A DNA stretch of 64,000 nt from contig CACLZM010000001.1 in the NCBI GenBank assembly GCA_902611415.1, positions 165,870-229,869 of the forward strand. The letters run 5' to 3'. A program made the position numbers and the translations under genes. Every line of letters begins with the position of its first letter. Position 1 is the stretch's first letter. Of the stretch, positions 8,407-16,850 are shown in pieces. The stretch is from an uncultured Alphaproteobacteria bacterium (GTDB taxonomy: Bacteria > Pseudomonadota > Alphaproteobacteria > HIMB59). Under the pieces are notes generated by a model. That model was not told the origin of the DNA and did not search any database. It saw only the letters and a list, made by a program, of their open reading frames with translations.

Positions 8407-8968
8407 ATTTTTTTAAATATTCATAAATAGAAATTTTTGTTAAGACGTTTTGTAAGGATTTACTTTCATTTATTTTTTTTAATTCAGTAAGACTTAATTT
8501 AAAAATTTTAATTTCCTCATTCTCATTTTTATTATAAAGAGTTTTTAGCTTAATTTTTTCAACCTCTGCATAATAGACATGAACTATTTCATCTGAGTAG
8601 CCTGGTACTGGGCAGTATGTAGTTAATTTCACAACTTTTTTTGTTTTTACTCCTATTTCTTCTTTGATTTCTCTTTTTAAAGCAGTAATGAGCGACTCAC
8701 CTTTATCTACTAATCCTCCTACAATTTCATATTTTAATGTTTTATTTCTGACAAAGTAAAATGGTCTGAATTGCTTGATCAAATAAAACTTTTTCTCCTC
8801 AGGACTAAAACAAAGAGCAAAAACGACATCTCCAACATTTAATATTTCTCTAAAAATCTTATAAGGTTTTATTTTCTTGTTATAACTACAAACTAAAAAT
8901 TGATATTTCCAAAACTTGAAGAAGCTGTTCGATATAAGTAATTTTTTTATTTTCGTTACTTTTTGCAT
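8393..8968 (-). CDS. Nudix hydrolase, ADP-ribose pyrophosphatase-like
   Basis: A 191-residue protein with a full Nudix box, G-x5-E-x7-REIKEEIGV, at about residues 85-108, preceded by YEIVGGLVDKGES. The block KLTTYCPVPGYSDEIVHVYYAE that follows matches ADP-sugar pyrophosphatases of the NudF type (typically YPSPGxxxExxxxY). It probably cleaves ADP-ribose or another nucleoside diphosphate derivative in the cytosol. Its 3' end overlaps serA by 14 bp in a tail-to-tail arrangement. Confidence 0.85.
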   Translation of the reverse strand: MQKVTKIKKLLISNSFFKFWKYQFLVCSYNKKIKPYKIFREILNVGDVVFALCFSPEEKKFYLIKQFRPFYFVRNKTLKYEIVGGLVDKGESLITALKREIKEEIGVKTKKVVKLTTYCPVPGYSDEIVHVYYAEVEKIKLKTLYNKNENEEIKIFKLSLTELKKINESKSLQNVLTKISIYEYLKKFKKS

Positions 8969-9020
8969 GAGATTTATCTGTTTGACTATTTATAAGACAA
9001 AAGTATATATATTCAATACT

Positions 9021-9097
<77 letters not shown>

Positions 9098-9104
9098 AAA
9101 ATAA

Positions 9105-9413
9105 ATGAAAAAAGTAACAATTAAGCGTCCCTCAAAAACTAATATGCAATCAGGCTTAAAAAAAACTAAGATGTGGACTATCGAGTTTGAGTTTGATCCT
9201 AGTATTCAAAAAGATGTATTAATGGGCTGGAATAGCTCAAAAAACACAACTAAACAACTAAAATTAAACTTTGACAGCTTAGATGATGCTATCTTGTGGT
9301 GTCAAAAGAACTCATATTTATACAGAGTTATTGATCAAACCTATAAATCAGTAAAACCAAAGAGTTATGCTAGTAATTTCTCAAATAATAGAAAAACTTC
9401 CTGGACACACTAG
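9105..9413 (+). CDS. Complex I accessory subunit, NDUFS4/18 kDa-like (ETC_C1_NDUFA4 family)
   Basis: This 102-residue protein matches the ETC complex I conserved region typical of Alphaproteobacteria and mitochondria (NDUFS4). Recognisable segments are KMWTIEFE near residues 23-30, MGWNSSKNTTKQLKL (40-54), FDSLDDAILWCQKN and the C-terminal KPKSYASNF...RKTSWTH. It should be a peripheral accessory subunit of NADH:quinone oxidoreductase. Its ATG lies 7 nt after tRNA-Pro, so its mRNA leader must be the tRNA itself, or a very short leader after tRNA 3' processing. Confidence 0.88.
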   Translation: MKKVTIKRPSKTNMQSGLKKTKMWTIEFEFDPSIQKDVLMGWNSSKNTTKQLKLNFDSLDDAILWCQKNSYLYRVIDQTYKSVKPKSYASNFSNNRKTSWTH

Positions 9414-9437
9414 TAATTAAATATTCATTTTTTTAAA

Positions 9438-9484
9438 TATAATACTATTATCACTGCATATTTATTAATTAATAAGGGGGAAAG
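9438..9484 (+). promoter_or_regulatory. Promoter -10 and strong ribosome site of the Liv-type binding protein
   Basis: The 73 bp gap contains an exact TATAAT at 9438-9443 and, just before the ATG at 9487, a strong Shine-Dalgarno stretch AAGGGGGAAAG (9474-9484). The -35 position, 17 bp upstream, is AT-rich and has no good hexamer. The strong ribosome site fits an abundant periplasmic binding protein and fixes its start. Confidence 0.5.
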
Positions 9485-9486
9485 AA

Positions 9487-10662
9487 ATGATTAAGTTCAT
9501 TACTACTCTGCTTGCTTTATTCATGTTTAGCACGTCATACGCTAAAGAAGTTAAAGTTGGCATTATTTTAGGTTTTACAGGACCTATTGAATCATTAACG
9601 CCGGGTATGGCTGCAGGCGCTGAGCTAGCTTTTAATGAAGCTTCAGACTCAGGTGCATTATTAGGTGGTTCAACTGTTAGTTCTATTAGAGCTGACTCAA
9701 CATGTATCGATTCAGCAGCGGCAGCATCTGCAGCTGAATTTTTAATTTCACAAGGTGTTACAGCAATTATGGGAGCAGACTGTTCTGGTGTCACAGGTGC
9801 AGTTCTTTCAAACGTAGCTGTTCCAAATGGAGTGCCAATGATTTCACCATCTGCAACATCACCTGCTTTGACTACTGCTGAAGATAACGGTTTGTTTTTT
9901 AGAACAGCTCCTTCAGATGCAAGAGGTGGAGAGGTTTTAGCAGACATTACTAGCGATAGAGGTATTTCAAGTGTTGCAATTACATATGTTAACACTGATT
10001 ATGGTGTTGGCTTAGCAGATGTCTATGAAGCTGCAGCAATTGCTAGAGGCATTGAAGTTACAGCTAAAACTGCTCATGAAGGCGATAAGGCAGATTATAG
10101 TGCTGAAGTAGGTGTACTTTCATCAGCTGGTGGAGATGCACTAGTTGTTATTGGTTACTTAGATCAAGGTGGTAATCAAATTATCCAAGGATCATTAGAT
10201 AGTGGCGCTTTTGATACATTTGTACTGTCTGATGGTATGATTGGTGACTCATTGACTGATACTTTTGGAACTGATCTTGATGGCTCATTTGGTTCAATGC
10301 CAGGCTCTCTTGGTGCTGGTGCCATGAAATTTAAAGCTTATGCAGAAGCTAATGGTGTTGATCCATCAGTTTATGTTGGAGAGTCATATGACGCTGCTGC
10401 ATTAATTATGCTAGCAATGTGTAAAGGTAAATCAGATGACAGTGCATCAATAGCTGCAAATATTATGAGCGTAGCCAATGGTCCAGGTACCAAAATTTAT
10501 GCTGGTGAATTGAAGAAAGGTCTTGACCTAGCTTGTGCAGGATTTGCCGTAGACTATGATGGAGCAACAGATGTAAACTTTACTGAAGTAGGAGAGGCAT
10601 TTGGAGCATTCCTTGAAAAAGGTATTGAGGGCGGTCAATTTATTGACGTTGCACAAAGATAA
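9487..10662 (+). CDS. Branched-chain amino-acid type ABC transporter substrate-binding protein
   Basis: A 391-residue protein with a typical signal peptide (residues 1-19, ending TSYA|KE) and a LivJ/Peripla_BP_6 fold: VGIILGFTGPIESL near residues 24-37, then GVTAIMGADCSGVTGAV and VPMISPSATSPALT. The last two match the LivJ ligand-cleft region (serine/threonine-rich, S-x-S-x-T). Its codon usage is richer in GC than its neighbours, as is common for highly expressed proteins. It faces the livGFHM-type operon, so it most likely feeds that transporter. The ligand could be branched-chain amino acids, amides or another small amino acid. Confidence 0.87.
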   Translation: MIKFITTLLALFMFSTSYAKEVKVGIILGFTGPIESLTPGMAAGAELAFNEASDSGALLGGSTVSSIRADSTCIDSAAAASAAEFLISQGVTAIMGADCSGVTGAVLSNVAVPNGVPMISPSATSPALTTAEDNGLFFRTAPSDARGGEVLADITSDRGISSVAITYVNTDYGVGLADVYEAAAIARGIEVTAKTAHEGDKADYSAEVGVLSSAGGDALVVIGYLDQGGNQIIQGSLDSGAFDTFVLSDGMIGDSLTDTFGTDLDGSFGSMPGSLGAGAMKFKAYAEANGVDPSVYVGESYDAAALIMLAMCKGKSDDSASIAANIMSVANGPGTKIYAGELKKGLDLACAGFAVDYDGATDVNFTEVGEAFGAFLEKGIEGGQFIDVAQR

Positions 10663-10674
10663 TAACTAATTTTT

Positions 10675-10697
10675 AGCCCCACTTATATGGTGGGGCT
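10675..10697. terminator. Bidirectional transcription terminator
   Basis: The stem AGCCCCAC (10675-10682) pairs with GTGGGGCT (10690-10697) around a 7-nt loop. It is flanked on the left by TTTTT and on the right by GATTT. It lies between two convergent genes, the Liv-type binding protein and the LivM-type permease, and can stop transcription from both sides. Confidence 0.8.
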
Positions 10698-10711
10698 GAT
10701 TTACATAACGA

Positions 10712-12082
10712 TTAATTTTTTATAATTTTCTCTGGAAGCAAACCTTTTGGCCTATATCTCATTACTAGTAAAAGCCCAAGACCCATCATTAAATATCTAA
10801 AGTATGGAACACTATTTACAAGATGTTCTCTAATATAATTAGTTTCATCTAAATGATTAGTGAATATATTAATTACAAGCAGTGCAAAAGGAGCTGATTG
10901 TATCCAAATAAACCAAACTACAAAACCTCCTAATATAGCTCCATAATTATTCCCTGTACCCCCTAATAAGACCATTACCCATATTAAAAAAGTATATCTT
11001 AAAGGTTGATAGCTTGAGGGAGTAAAAAGACCGTCATAAGTTACTAGCATTGCGCCTGCAAATCCAATAATTGCTGATCCCAACATGAAAATAAAAAGGT
11101 GCTGCTTTACAACATTTTTACCCATCGCTTTTGCTGCCTCTTCATTATCTCTTATCGCTCTCATCATTCTTCCCCACGGAGAATTCAGGGCTTTCTCAAA
11201 AAAATATAGAATTATTAATACAACAGCTAAAAAGATTAAACTGAAGCATAACTTTACAAATACTCCAGAAGAGGAAATTACAAGTTGATTAAGTAAAGAG
11301 GTTCTTTCATCAAAATCTAAGACTTTTGATAATTTTGAAGAGTTTAAAAATTCAACAATTTTTATAAACCACTCAGAGTTTTGTAAATCCACTTCATATG
11401 GAACTGGTCTTTTTAAACCAATAACATTCTTTACTCCCCTTGATAACCACTCCTCATGTTTAACAATAGTTATAATTATTCCAGAGACTAGCAAAGTTGA
11501 TATTGCTAAATAGTCAGACCTTAATCCTAAACAAACTTTTCCTACGACAAAAGCTACTAGAGCACACAAAATTGCACCAACAAACCATGAAAATATTATT
11601 GGCAAATTAGCTCCACCTAAAAAACCAGATGTAGCTGCATTAATTGACTCAATTTTACTAATTGATGGACCAGCTATAAATTTAAGCAATGGTATAGATA
11701 AAATTATGATTACGAATATAAAATAGTTTTTATATTTATGATTAGGAAATCTTTTATTAATTATTAAAACACTAAGAACAACTGCTAATAAAAATAAACC
11801 TGAAACTAAAATTCCAATACCACCTGCACTCCAAGCTTCAGGAACAGGGGGAACTGATATTAAAACAGTTGCTAACCCTCCTATGGCCAAAAAACCCATT
11901 ACACCAAAATTAATTAAACCAGCAAAACCCCATTGAATATTTACTCCCATCGCCATTACAGCAGAGATAAGACAGAGATTTAACATTGATAGTGCAATTC
12001 CCCATGACTGAAATAAACCTACTAAAATGGTTAAAACAGTCATTACTGAGAAACAAATTTTAAAGTCAGAATTTTTGATCAT
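10712..12082 (-). CDS. livM: Branched-chain amino-acid ABC transporter permease (LivM family)
   Basis: A 456-residue, multi-spanning inner-membrane protein. The block MGVNIQWGFAGLINFGVMGFL is typical of LivM (about residues 44-64; the family pattern is LxxGxxGxxxxGHAAF-like), and RDNEEAAKAMGKNV near residue 316 is the cytosolic EAA-type loop. It is longer than E. coli LivM (425 residues) because of inserts in the middle loops. Its ATG overlaps the stop of the LivH-like gene (ATGA). Together with LivH, LivG and LivF it forms the importer core. Confidence 0.88.
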   Translation of the reverse strand: MIKNSDFKICFSVMTVLTILVGLFQSWGIALSMLNLCLISAVMAMGVNIQWGFAGLINFGVMGFLAIGGLATVLISVPPVPEAWSAGGIGILVSGLFLLAVVLSVLIINKRFPNHKYKNYFIFVIIILSIPLLKFIAGPSISKIESINAATSGFLGGANLPIIFSWFVGAILCALVAFVVGKVCLGLRSDYLAISTLLVSGIIITIVKHEEWLSRGVKNVIGLKRPVPYEVDLQNSEWFIKIVEFLNSSKLSKVLDFDERTSLLNQLVISSSGVFVKLCFSLIFLAVVLIILYFFEKALNSPWGRMMRAIRDNEEAAKAMGKNVVKQHLFIFMLGSAIIGFAGAMLVTYDGLFTPSSYQPLRYTFLIWVMVLLGGTGNNYGAILGGFVVWFIWIQSAPFALLVINIFTNHLDETNYIREHLVNSVPYFRYLMMGLGLLLVMRYRPKGLLPEKIIKN

Positions 12083-13089
12083 ATGACTTTTCCTTTAAAG
12101 ATACCATTTGGCCTAAAAATAAGAACGACTATTAATATCGCAAAAGATATCGCAAATTTATAATCAGTAGAGATAAATTGTATTAGTGTGCTTGGTTCTA
12201 AACCTTCAGGCATGATGTACTTAAAAAATTTTTTGTAAGCGTAAGTGAGACCTATTTCAGAAAAAGCAATGAGAAATCCACCATAAAACGCACCTAAAGG
12301 ATTTCCAATTCCACCAACAATTGTTGCTGCGAAAATAGGAAGAAGGTTATTAAAATAAGTGAATGGTTTGAAGCTTTTATCTAATCCATACAAAGTTCCT
12401 GCAACAGTTGCTAAAATTGAAACGATTATCCAGGTAAGTAAAACAATTTTTTTAGGATCTATGCCTGATAACAAAGCTAAATCCTCATTATTTGAATAAG
12501 CTCTCATAGATTTACCTGTTTTTGTTTTATTTAAAAAATAAAAAAGTATGGAGCAAGTAATAATTGTTGTAATTAATGTTATCACTTGAGTTGATTTTAA
12601 TGCTAGTCCTTCATTTAATCCTGTCATTTGTTTAAATTCTCTAGCTTTCATAATAAACTTGTGACCATCCATAAAGTTAATATCGTTTGGACCAATGATA
12701 ATTCTAACAACTGCGTTTAAAACAAACATAATACCAAGACTAACAACTATAAAAGTTACTGGGTCACTTTTTTTATTTCTATAATATTCAAATACCGTTT
12801 TGTCAAAAAATAAACTCACAGCAATTGTCAATAGGATACCAACTGGTAATGCTAGTAAAGCGGTTGGAAGCAAACCAAACGTAATTCCTTTTGATTGTAA
12901 AATCCAAGTAACAAGGATTACAATCATTGTTCCAAAAGCCATCAAGTCTCCATATGCAAAGTTTGCAAATCTTAAAACACCATAAATGAGAGTTACCCCA
13001 ATCGCACCCAAAGCCAACTGTGATCCATAAGTTATTCCAGGCACAATAATAAAATTAGTTAGAAGTATAATTGAGTTTAAAAAATCCAT
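12079..13089 (-). CDS. livH: Branched-chain amino-acid ABC transporter permease (LivH family)
   Basis: A 336-residue membrane protein with the LivH signature GAIGVTLIYGVLRFANFAYGD near residues 28-48 and the C-terminal LPIFAATIVGGIGNPLGAFYGG near residues 247-268. The start ATG abuts the stop of the LivF-like gene (TAAATG). It pairs with LivM as the membrane channel of the importer. The minus-strand gene order is LivG-LivF-LivH-LivM. Confidence 0.9.
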   Translation of the reverse strand: MDFLNSIILLTNFIIVPGITYGSQLALGAIGVTLIYGVLRFANFAYGDLMAFGTMIVILVTWILQSKGITFGLLPTALLALPVGILLTIAVSLFFDKTVFEYYRNKKSDPVTFIVVSLGIMFVLNAVVRIIIGPNDINFMDGHKFIMKAREFKQMTGLNEGLALKSTQVITLITTIITCSILFYFLNKTKTGKSMRAYSNNEDLALLSGIDPKKIVLLTWIIVSILATVAGTLYGLDKSFKPFTYFNNLLPIFAATIVGGIGNPLGAFYGGFLIAFSEIGLTYAYKKFFKYIMPEGLEPSTLIQFISTDYKFAISFAILIVVLIFRPNGIFKGKVI

Positions 13090-13791
13090 TTACCCTCCTA
13101 AAAAAGCCTTTCTAATCTCTTTATCATTTAGAAGGTAATCACCTTTGCCTTCGTAAGCATTTTTACCTGTCACTAGGATATAACCTCGATCAGATATTTC
13201 TAAAGCCTGACGAGCATTTTGCTCGACCATTAGTATAGCTATGTTTTGTTTTTTTATATTTAATATGTGCTCAAATAATTCTGTCATAATTACAGGTGAA
13301 ACCCCAGCAGTTGGTTCATCTAACATTAAAACATTTGGCTCAGTCATTAAAGCTCTGGCGATTGCAACTTGCTGTCGTTGACCACCTGATAATTCGCCTG
13401 CAAATTGATCCTTTTTCTCTTTAATTATAGGAAATAAATCATACATCTCCTCTAATCTTTTTGATAAATTAGTATCATTTAAAAAAGCACCCATCTCTAA
13501 GTTCTCTTTTACTGTTAATTCTGTAAAAATATTTTTAATTTGAGGTACAAAGGATATACCTAGCTTTATTCTTTCTTGTGTTTTGAGTTTTGTGATATCT
13601 TTTCCATCAAGCACGACATTTCCATTTTTTAAGTCAAGTATACCAAGCATAGCTTTCATTGCTGTTGACTTACCAGCACCATTAGGACCTAGAATTGACA
13701 CTATTTCACCTCTGTTAACGTTAAAAGAACAATCTTCGATAATGTTTACACCTCCATATCCACCAGTTAAATTTGAAGCAGAAAAAAACAT
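13090..13791 (-). CDS. livF: Branched-chain amino-acid ABC transporter ATPase (LivF)
   Basis: A 233-residue cytosolic ABC ATPase. Walker A is GPNGAGKST (residues 35-43), the signature is LSGGQRQQVAIARAL and Walker B is VLMLDEPTAGV, followed by the LivF-typical ILMVEQNARQALEISDRGY. Its length matches LivF of other bacteria. Its start overlaps the last base of the LivG-like gene's stop (TAATG), which indicates translational coupling. Confidence 0.93.
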   Translation of the reverse strand: MFFSASNLTGGYGGVNIIEDCSFNVNRGEIVSILGPNGAGKSTAMKAMLGILDLKNGNVVLDGKDITKLKTQERIKLGISFVPQIKNIFTELTVKENLEMGAFLNDTNLSKRLEEMYDLFPIIKEKKDQFAGELSGGQRQQVAIARALMTEPNVLMLDEPTAGVSPVIMTELFEHILNIKKQNIAILMVEQNARQALEISDRGYILVTGKNAYEGKGDYLLNDKEIRKAFLGG

Positions 13792-14567
13792 TATTTTTTT
13801 AATCCCTTACCTAAATAAGACTCGATAACCTGTTCATTTGACTTTACGTCCTCAGCAGAGCCTTTAAAAAGTACTGATCCCTCAGCTAAAACAATTACAG
13901 GGTCACACAGTTCACTTATAAAATTAAAATCGTGTTCAATCATACAAAATGTGTAACCTTTATCTTGATTAAGTTTTAAAATTGAGTCACTTATGTCTCT
14001 AAGCAGTGTTTTATTAACTCCAGCGCCAACTTCATCTAAAAAAACTATTTTAGCATCTACCATCATTGTCCTTGCCAATTCTAAAAGTTTTTTTTGACCT
14101 CCAGATAGATTTCCAGCTCTCTCATTCTTAAGGTGTTCAATTTTTAAAAATTTTAATACTTCCATGGCTTTATCTTTAATTAATTCATCTTCTTTTTTAA
14201 TTTTTTGACTATTCATCAGCGAATAAAGAAGCTTTTCACCTTTTTGATTACCTGGCACTACCATTAAATTCTCAATAACTGTCATATTTGAAAATTCGTG
14301 TGCGATTTGAAATGTTCTTAATACTCCCAAATGAAATAAGTCGTGGGACTCTTCATTTGTTATTTCAACACCATTATAGAAAACTTTACCAGTATCTGGC
14401 TTCAGATTACCAGTAATTACATTAAATAAAGTAGTCTTACCAGACCCATTAGGTCCGATAATTCCTGTTATAGCTTTATCCTTAATTTCTAAGGAGCAAT
14501 TATTTAGTGCAACTAATCCACCAAATGTTTTAACCAAATTTTCGACTTTTATTAAAATATTGTTCAT
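13791..14567 (-). CDS. livG: Branched-chain amino-acid ABC transporter ATPase (LivG)
   Basis: A 258-residue cytosolic ABC ATPase that is the first gene of the minus-strand operon. Walker A is GPNGSGKTT (residues 38-46), followed by the LivG-type segment GVLRTFQIAHEFSNMTVIENL, the signature LSGGQKKLLELART and Walker B IVFLDEVGAGV, where the usual DEPxAGL is DEVGAGV. The catalytic glutamate is kept. The C-terminal EHDFNFISELCDPVIVLAEG is typical of LivG. The promoter should lie in the 63 bp shared with the divergent tRNA-Arg. Confidence 0.92.
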   Translation of the reverse strand: MNNILIKVENLVKTFGGLVALNNCSLEIKDKAITGIIGPNGSGKTTLFNVITGNLKPDTGKVFYNGVEITNEESHDLFHLGVLRTFQIAHEFSNMTVIENLMVVPGNQKGEKLLYSLMNSQKIKKEDELIKDKAMEVLKFLKIEHLKNERAGNLSGGQKKLLELARTMMVDAKIVFLDEVGAGVNKTLLRDISDSILKLNQDKGYTFCMIEHDFNFISELCDPVIVLAEGSVLFKGSAEDVKSNEQVIESYLGKGLKK

Positions 14568-14630
14568 TTAAAAATTAATGCATATTAAAGTAGAAAATAT
14601 AAAGTTGAAGTGGTAAATATTCCAATAAAT

Positions 14631-14707
14631 GCGCTCTTAGCTCAGCTGGATAGAGCATCTGCCTTCTAAGCAGAGGGTCGCAGGTTCGAATCCTGCAGAG
14701 CGCGCCA
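14631..14707 (+). tRNA. tRNA-Arg (anticodon TCT)
   Basis: A 77-nt cloverleaf with CCA encoded. The acceptor arm GCGCTCT pairs with AGAGCGC, the anticodon stem TCTGC/GCAGA encloses CTTCTAA (anticodon TCT, reading AGA/AGG), and the T arm is GCAGGTTCGAATCCTGC. The Type III restriction-modification genes start immediately downstream; tRNA genes of this kind are frequent integration sites. Confidence 0.97.
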
Positions 14708-14771
14708 TTTTCTTATTTTTCATTTAGCCAAGGTAGCATATAGGTAACATTTGTAATATATTTTGTTTGTT

Positions 14772-16850
14772 ATGAAATTAAACGATAATGAAAAAAGAGA
14801 TATTGTAAATTTAATTGAACAGGGTAAAGAGCTCCCTGATAAATACAGATTTTTATTATTTGATCAATCAAAACAAGTTGAGCTTATTTGGAATGGTAAA
14901 TCTGATGAAATTACAAATGTAGTTTTACCATTTCAGATTATTGAACAAATAGATGAGCCAAGAAATGAGAAAATAAAAATATCTCAAGGCTCTTTTGATT
15001 TTGACTCTGGTCGCCAAATGACTGGCTGGACAAATAAACTAATTTGGGGAGATAATAAATTTATTCTTTCATCATTAAAAAATGGGCCAATGAGAAAAGA
15101 AATAGAAAAAGAAGGTGGCATAAAATTAATATACATAGACCCTCCTTTTGATGTTGGCGCAGACTTTTCAATGAATATTGAGATTGGAGAGGGCTCTTAC
15201 GAGAAAAAACCAAATGTTCTTGAGCAATTTGCTTATAGAGACACTTGGGGTAAGGGAGAAGATTCATTTTTATCTATGATATATGAGAGATTAATTCTTA
15301 TGCGAGACTTATTAGCTGATGACGGAAGTATCTTTGTTCATTGCGATTGGAGGTTAAATTCATACTTAAGAGCAATTCTGAATGAGGTATTTGGAAAAGA
15401 TAATTTTCAGAATGAAATAGTTTGGCACTATGTTAGAGGTGCGAGTTCTAGAGAGAGGTATGGTAAAAAATATGACTCAATATTTTTTTACTCAAAATCA
15501 GACAACTATACATTTAACTTAATTGATGTCTCTGTAGCGTACAGTCCTGAAACATTAGCCAGGGCTAATCGTGGTGCCAATAGATATGGTATCTCAGGCG
15601 AAGAGCTTGAGAAAAAAGGAAAAAATCCTGGTGACGTATGGTCAGATTTACACCCCATACAAGGAAATTCTCTTGAAAATACAAGTTATCCTACCCAGAA
15701 ACCTGAAAAACTTTTAGAAAGAATAATTAAAGGATCTTCAAATAAAGGTGAAATAGTTTGTGATTTTTTTTGTGGATCTGGAACTGTTGCGGCGGTTGCA
15801 GAAAAATTAGAAAGAAAGTGGTTGTGTTCTGATTTAGGTAAGTTTGCAATTCATGCTACAAGAAAAAGAATGATAGGTATTCAAAGAGAACTAAAAAAAA
15901 ACAAAAATAACTGGAGAGCATTCGAAATTCTTAATTTAGGAAAATATCAAAGACATCATTATATTTATGATGGAAAGAATGAAAGAGATGAAATTAAAAT
16001 AAAGCAAAAAATTAAAAAAGAAAAAGAATTTGAAAATCTAATTTTAGATGCATATGGAGCGATGAGTATTAATGGTTTTGAAACTATTCATGGAAAAAAA
16101 GGCTCAGTCTTTGTATCACTTGGCCCGATTAATCAACCTCTATCTAGACTGCATGTTGAAGAAGTTTTATCAGAGTGTCTCAAAAACAAGATAACCTCAG
16201 TTGATATTCTTGGTTTTGAATATGAAATGGGTTTGTTTCCTACAATACAAGAAGAAGCAAAGTCAAAAGGTATTAGTTTATCTTACAAACAAATTCCCAT
16301 GGAAGTTTTTGATAAACGAGCTGTATCAAAGGGTGAAGTAATTTTTCATGATGTAGCTTATATTGAATTTAAGCCACATTTTAATGGAAATAAAATTGCT
16401 GTAGAATTAATTGATTTTGCTGTTTTCTATAATGAAGACAATATAGGCATTGATGAATCTCTAACAAATGGAAAATCAAAAATCATTGTAGAAAATGGCC
16501 AAATAGTTGAAAAGAAAAAGGATAATGATGGTATTATATCTGAGAACATCCTTACAAAAAACTGGCATGATTGGGTTGATTACTGGTCTGTAGATTTTGA
16601 TTATGAATCAAAACTTGAAATTATAAAATTTAAAACTGAAAAAGGTGAGATTGAAGAAGAATGGACAGGTAATTATGTTTTCGAAAATGAATGGCAATCA
16701 TTTAGGGGTAAATATAAAGATAATAAATTAGAAAAATTAGAACTAAAATCATCTTACAGAGAAATAACAAAAAACAAAACTAAGGTTGCTGTTAAAGTAG
16801 TTGATATATTTGGCAATGATACAATGAAAGTTATAGAGGTTAAACTCTAA
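14772..16850 (+). CDS. mod: Type III restriction-modification DNA methyltransferase (Mod), beta-class
   Basis: A 692-residue adenine-type DNA methyltransferase. The catalytic DPPF motif (IYIDPPFDVG, about residues 120-129) precedes the SAM-binding block VCDFFCGSGTVAAVAEK, about 200 residues later; this order defines the beta class used by Type III Mod subunits. The region between them and the C-terminal third should carry target recognition. The ATG at 14772 is preferred; a TTG three codons upstream is also possible, and no good ribosome site is visible. The stop overlaps the res start by one base (TAATG). It methylates the recognition site and is needed for restriction as part of the Mod-Res complex. 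Confidence 0.9.
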   Translation: MKLNDNEKRDIVNLIEQGKELPDKYRFLLFDQSKQVELIWNGKSDEITNVVLPFQIIEQIDEPRNEKIKISQGSFDFDSGRQMTGWTNKLIWGDNKFILSSLKNGPMRKEIEKEGGIKLIYIDPPFDVGADFSMNIEIGEGSYEKKPNVLEQFAYRDTWGKGEDSFLSMIYERLILMRDLLADDGSIFVHCDWRLNSYLRAILNEVFGKDNFQNEIVWHYVRGASSRERYGKKYDSIFFYSKSDNYTFNLIDVSVAYSPETLARANRGANRYGISGEELEKKGKNPGDVWSDLHPIQGNSLENTSYPTQKPEKLLERIIKGSSNKGEIVCDFFCGSGTVAAVAEKLERKWLCSDLGKFAIHATRKRMIGIQRELKKNKNNWRAFEILNLGKYQRHHYIYDGKNERDEIKIKQKIKKEKEFENLILDAYGAMSINGFETIHGKKGSVFVSLGPINQPLSRLHVEEVLSECLKNKITSVDILGFEYEMGLFPTIQEEAKSKGISLSYKQIPMEVFDKRAVSKGEVIFHDVAYIEFKPHFNGNKIAVELIDFAVFYNEDNIGIDESLTNGKSKIIVENGQIVEKKKDNDGIISENILTKNWHDWVDYWSVDFDYESKLEIIKFKTEKGEIEEEWTGNYVFENEWQSFRGKYKDNKLEKLELKSSYREITKNKTKVAVKVVDIFGNDTMKVIEVKL

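Noticed and set aside
9465..9995. Long minus-strand open frame inside the Liv-type binding-protein gene
   Set aside because: It is alanine- and proline-rich and antisense to a gene with clear LivJ features; it arises from the GC-richer codons of that highly expressed gene.
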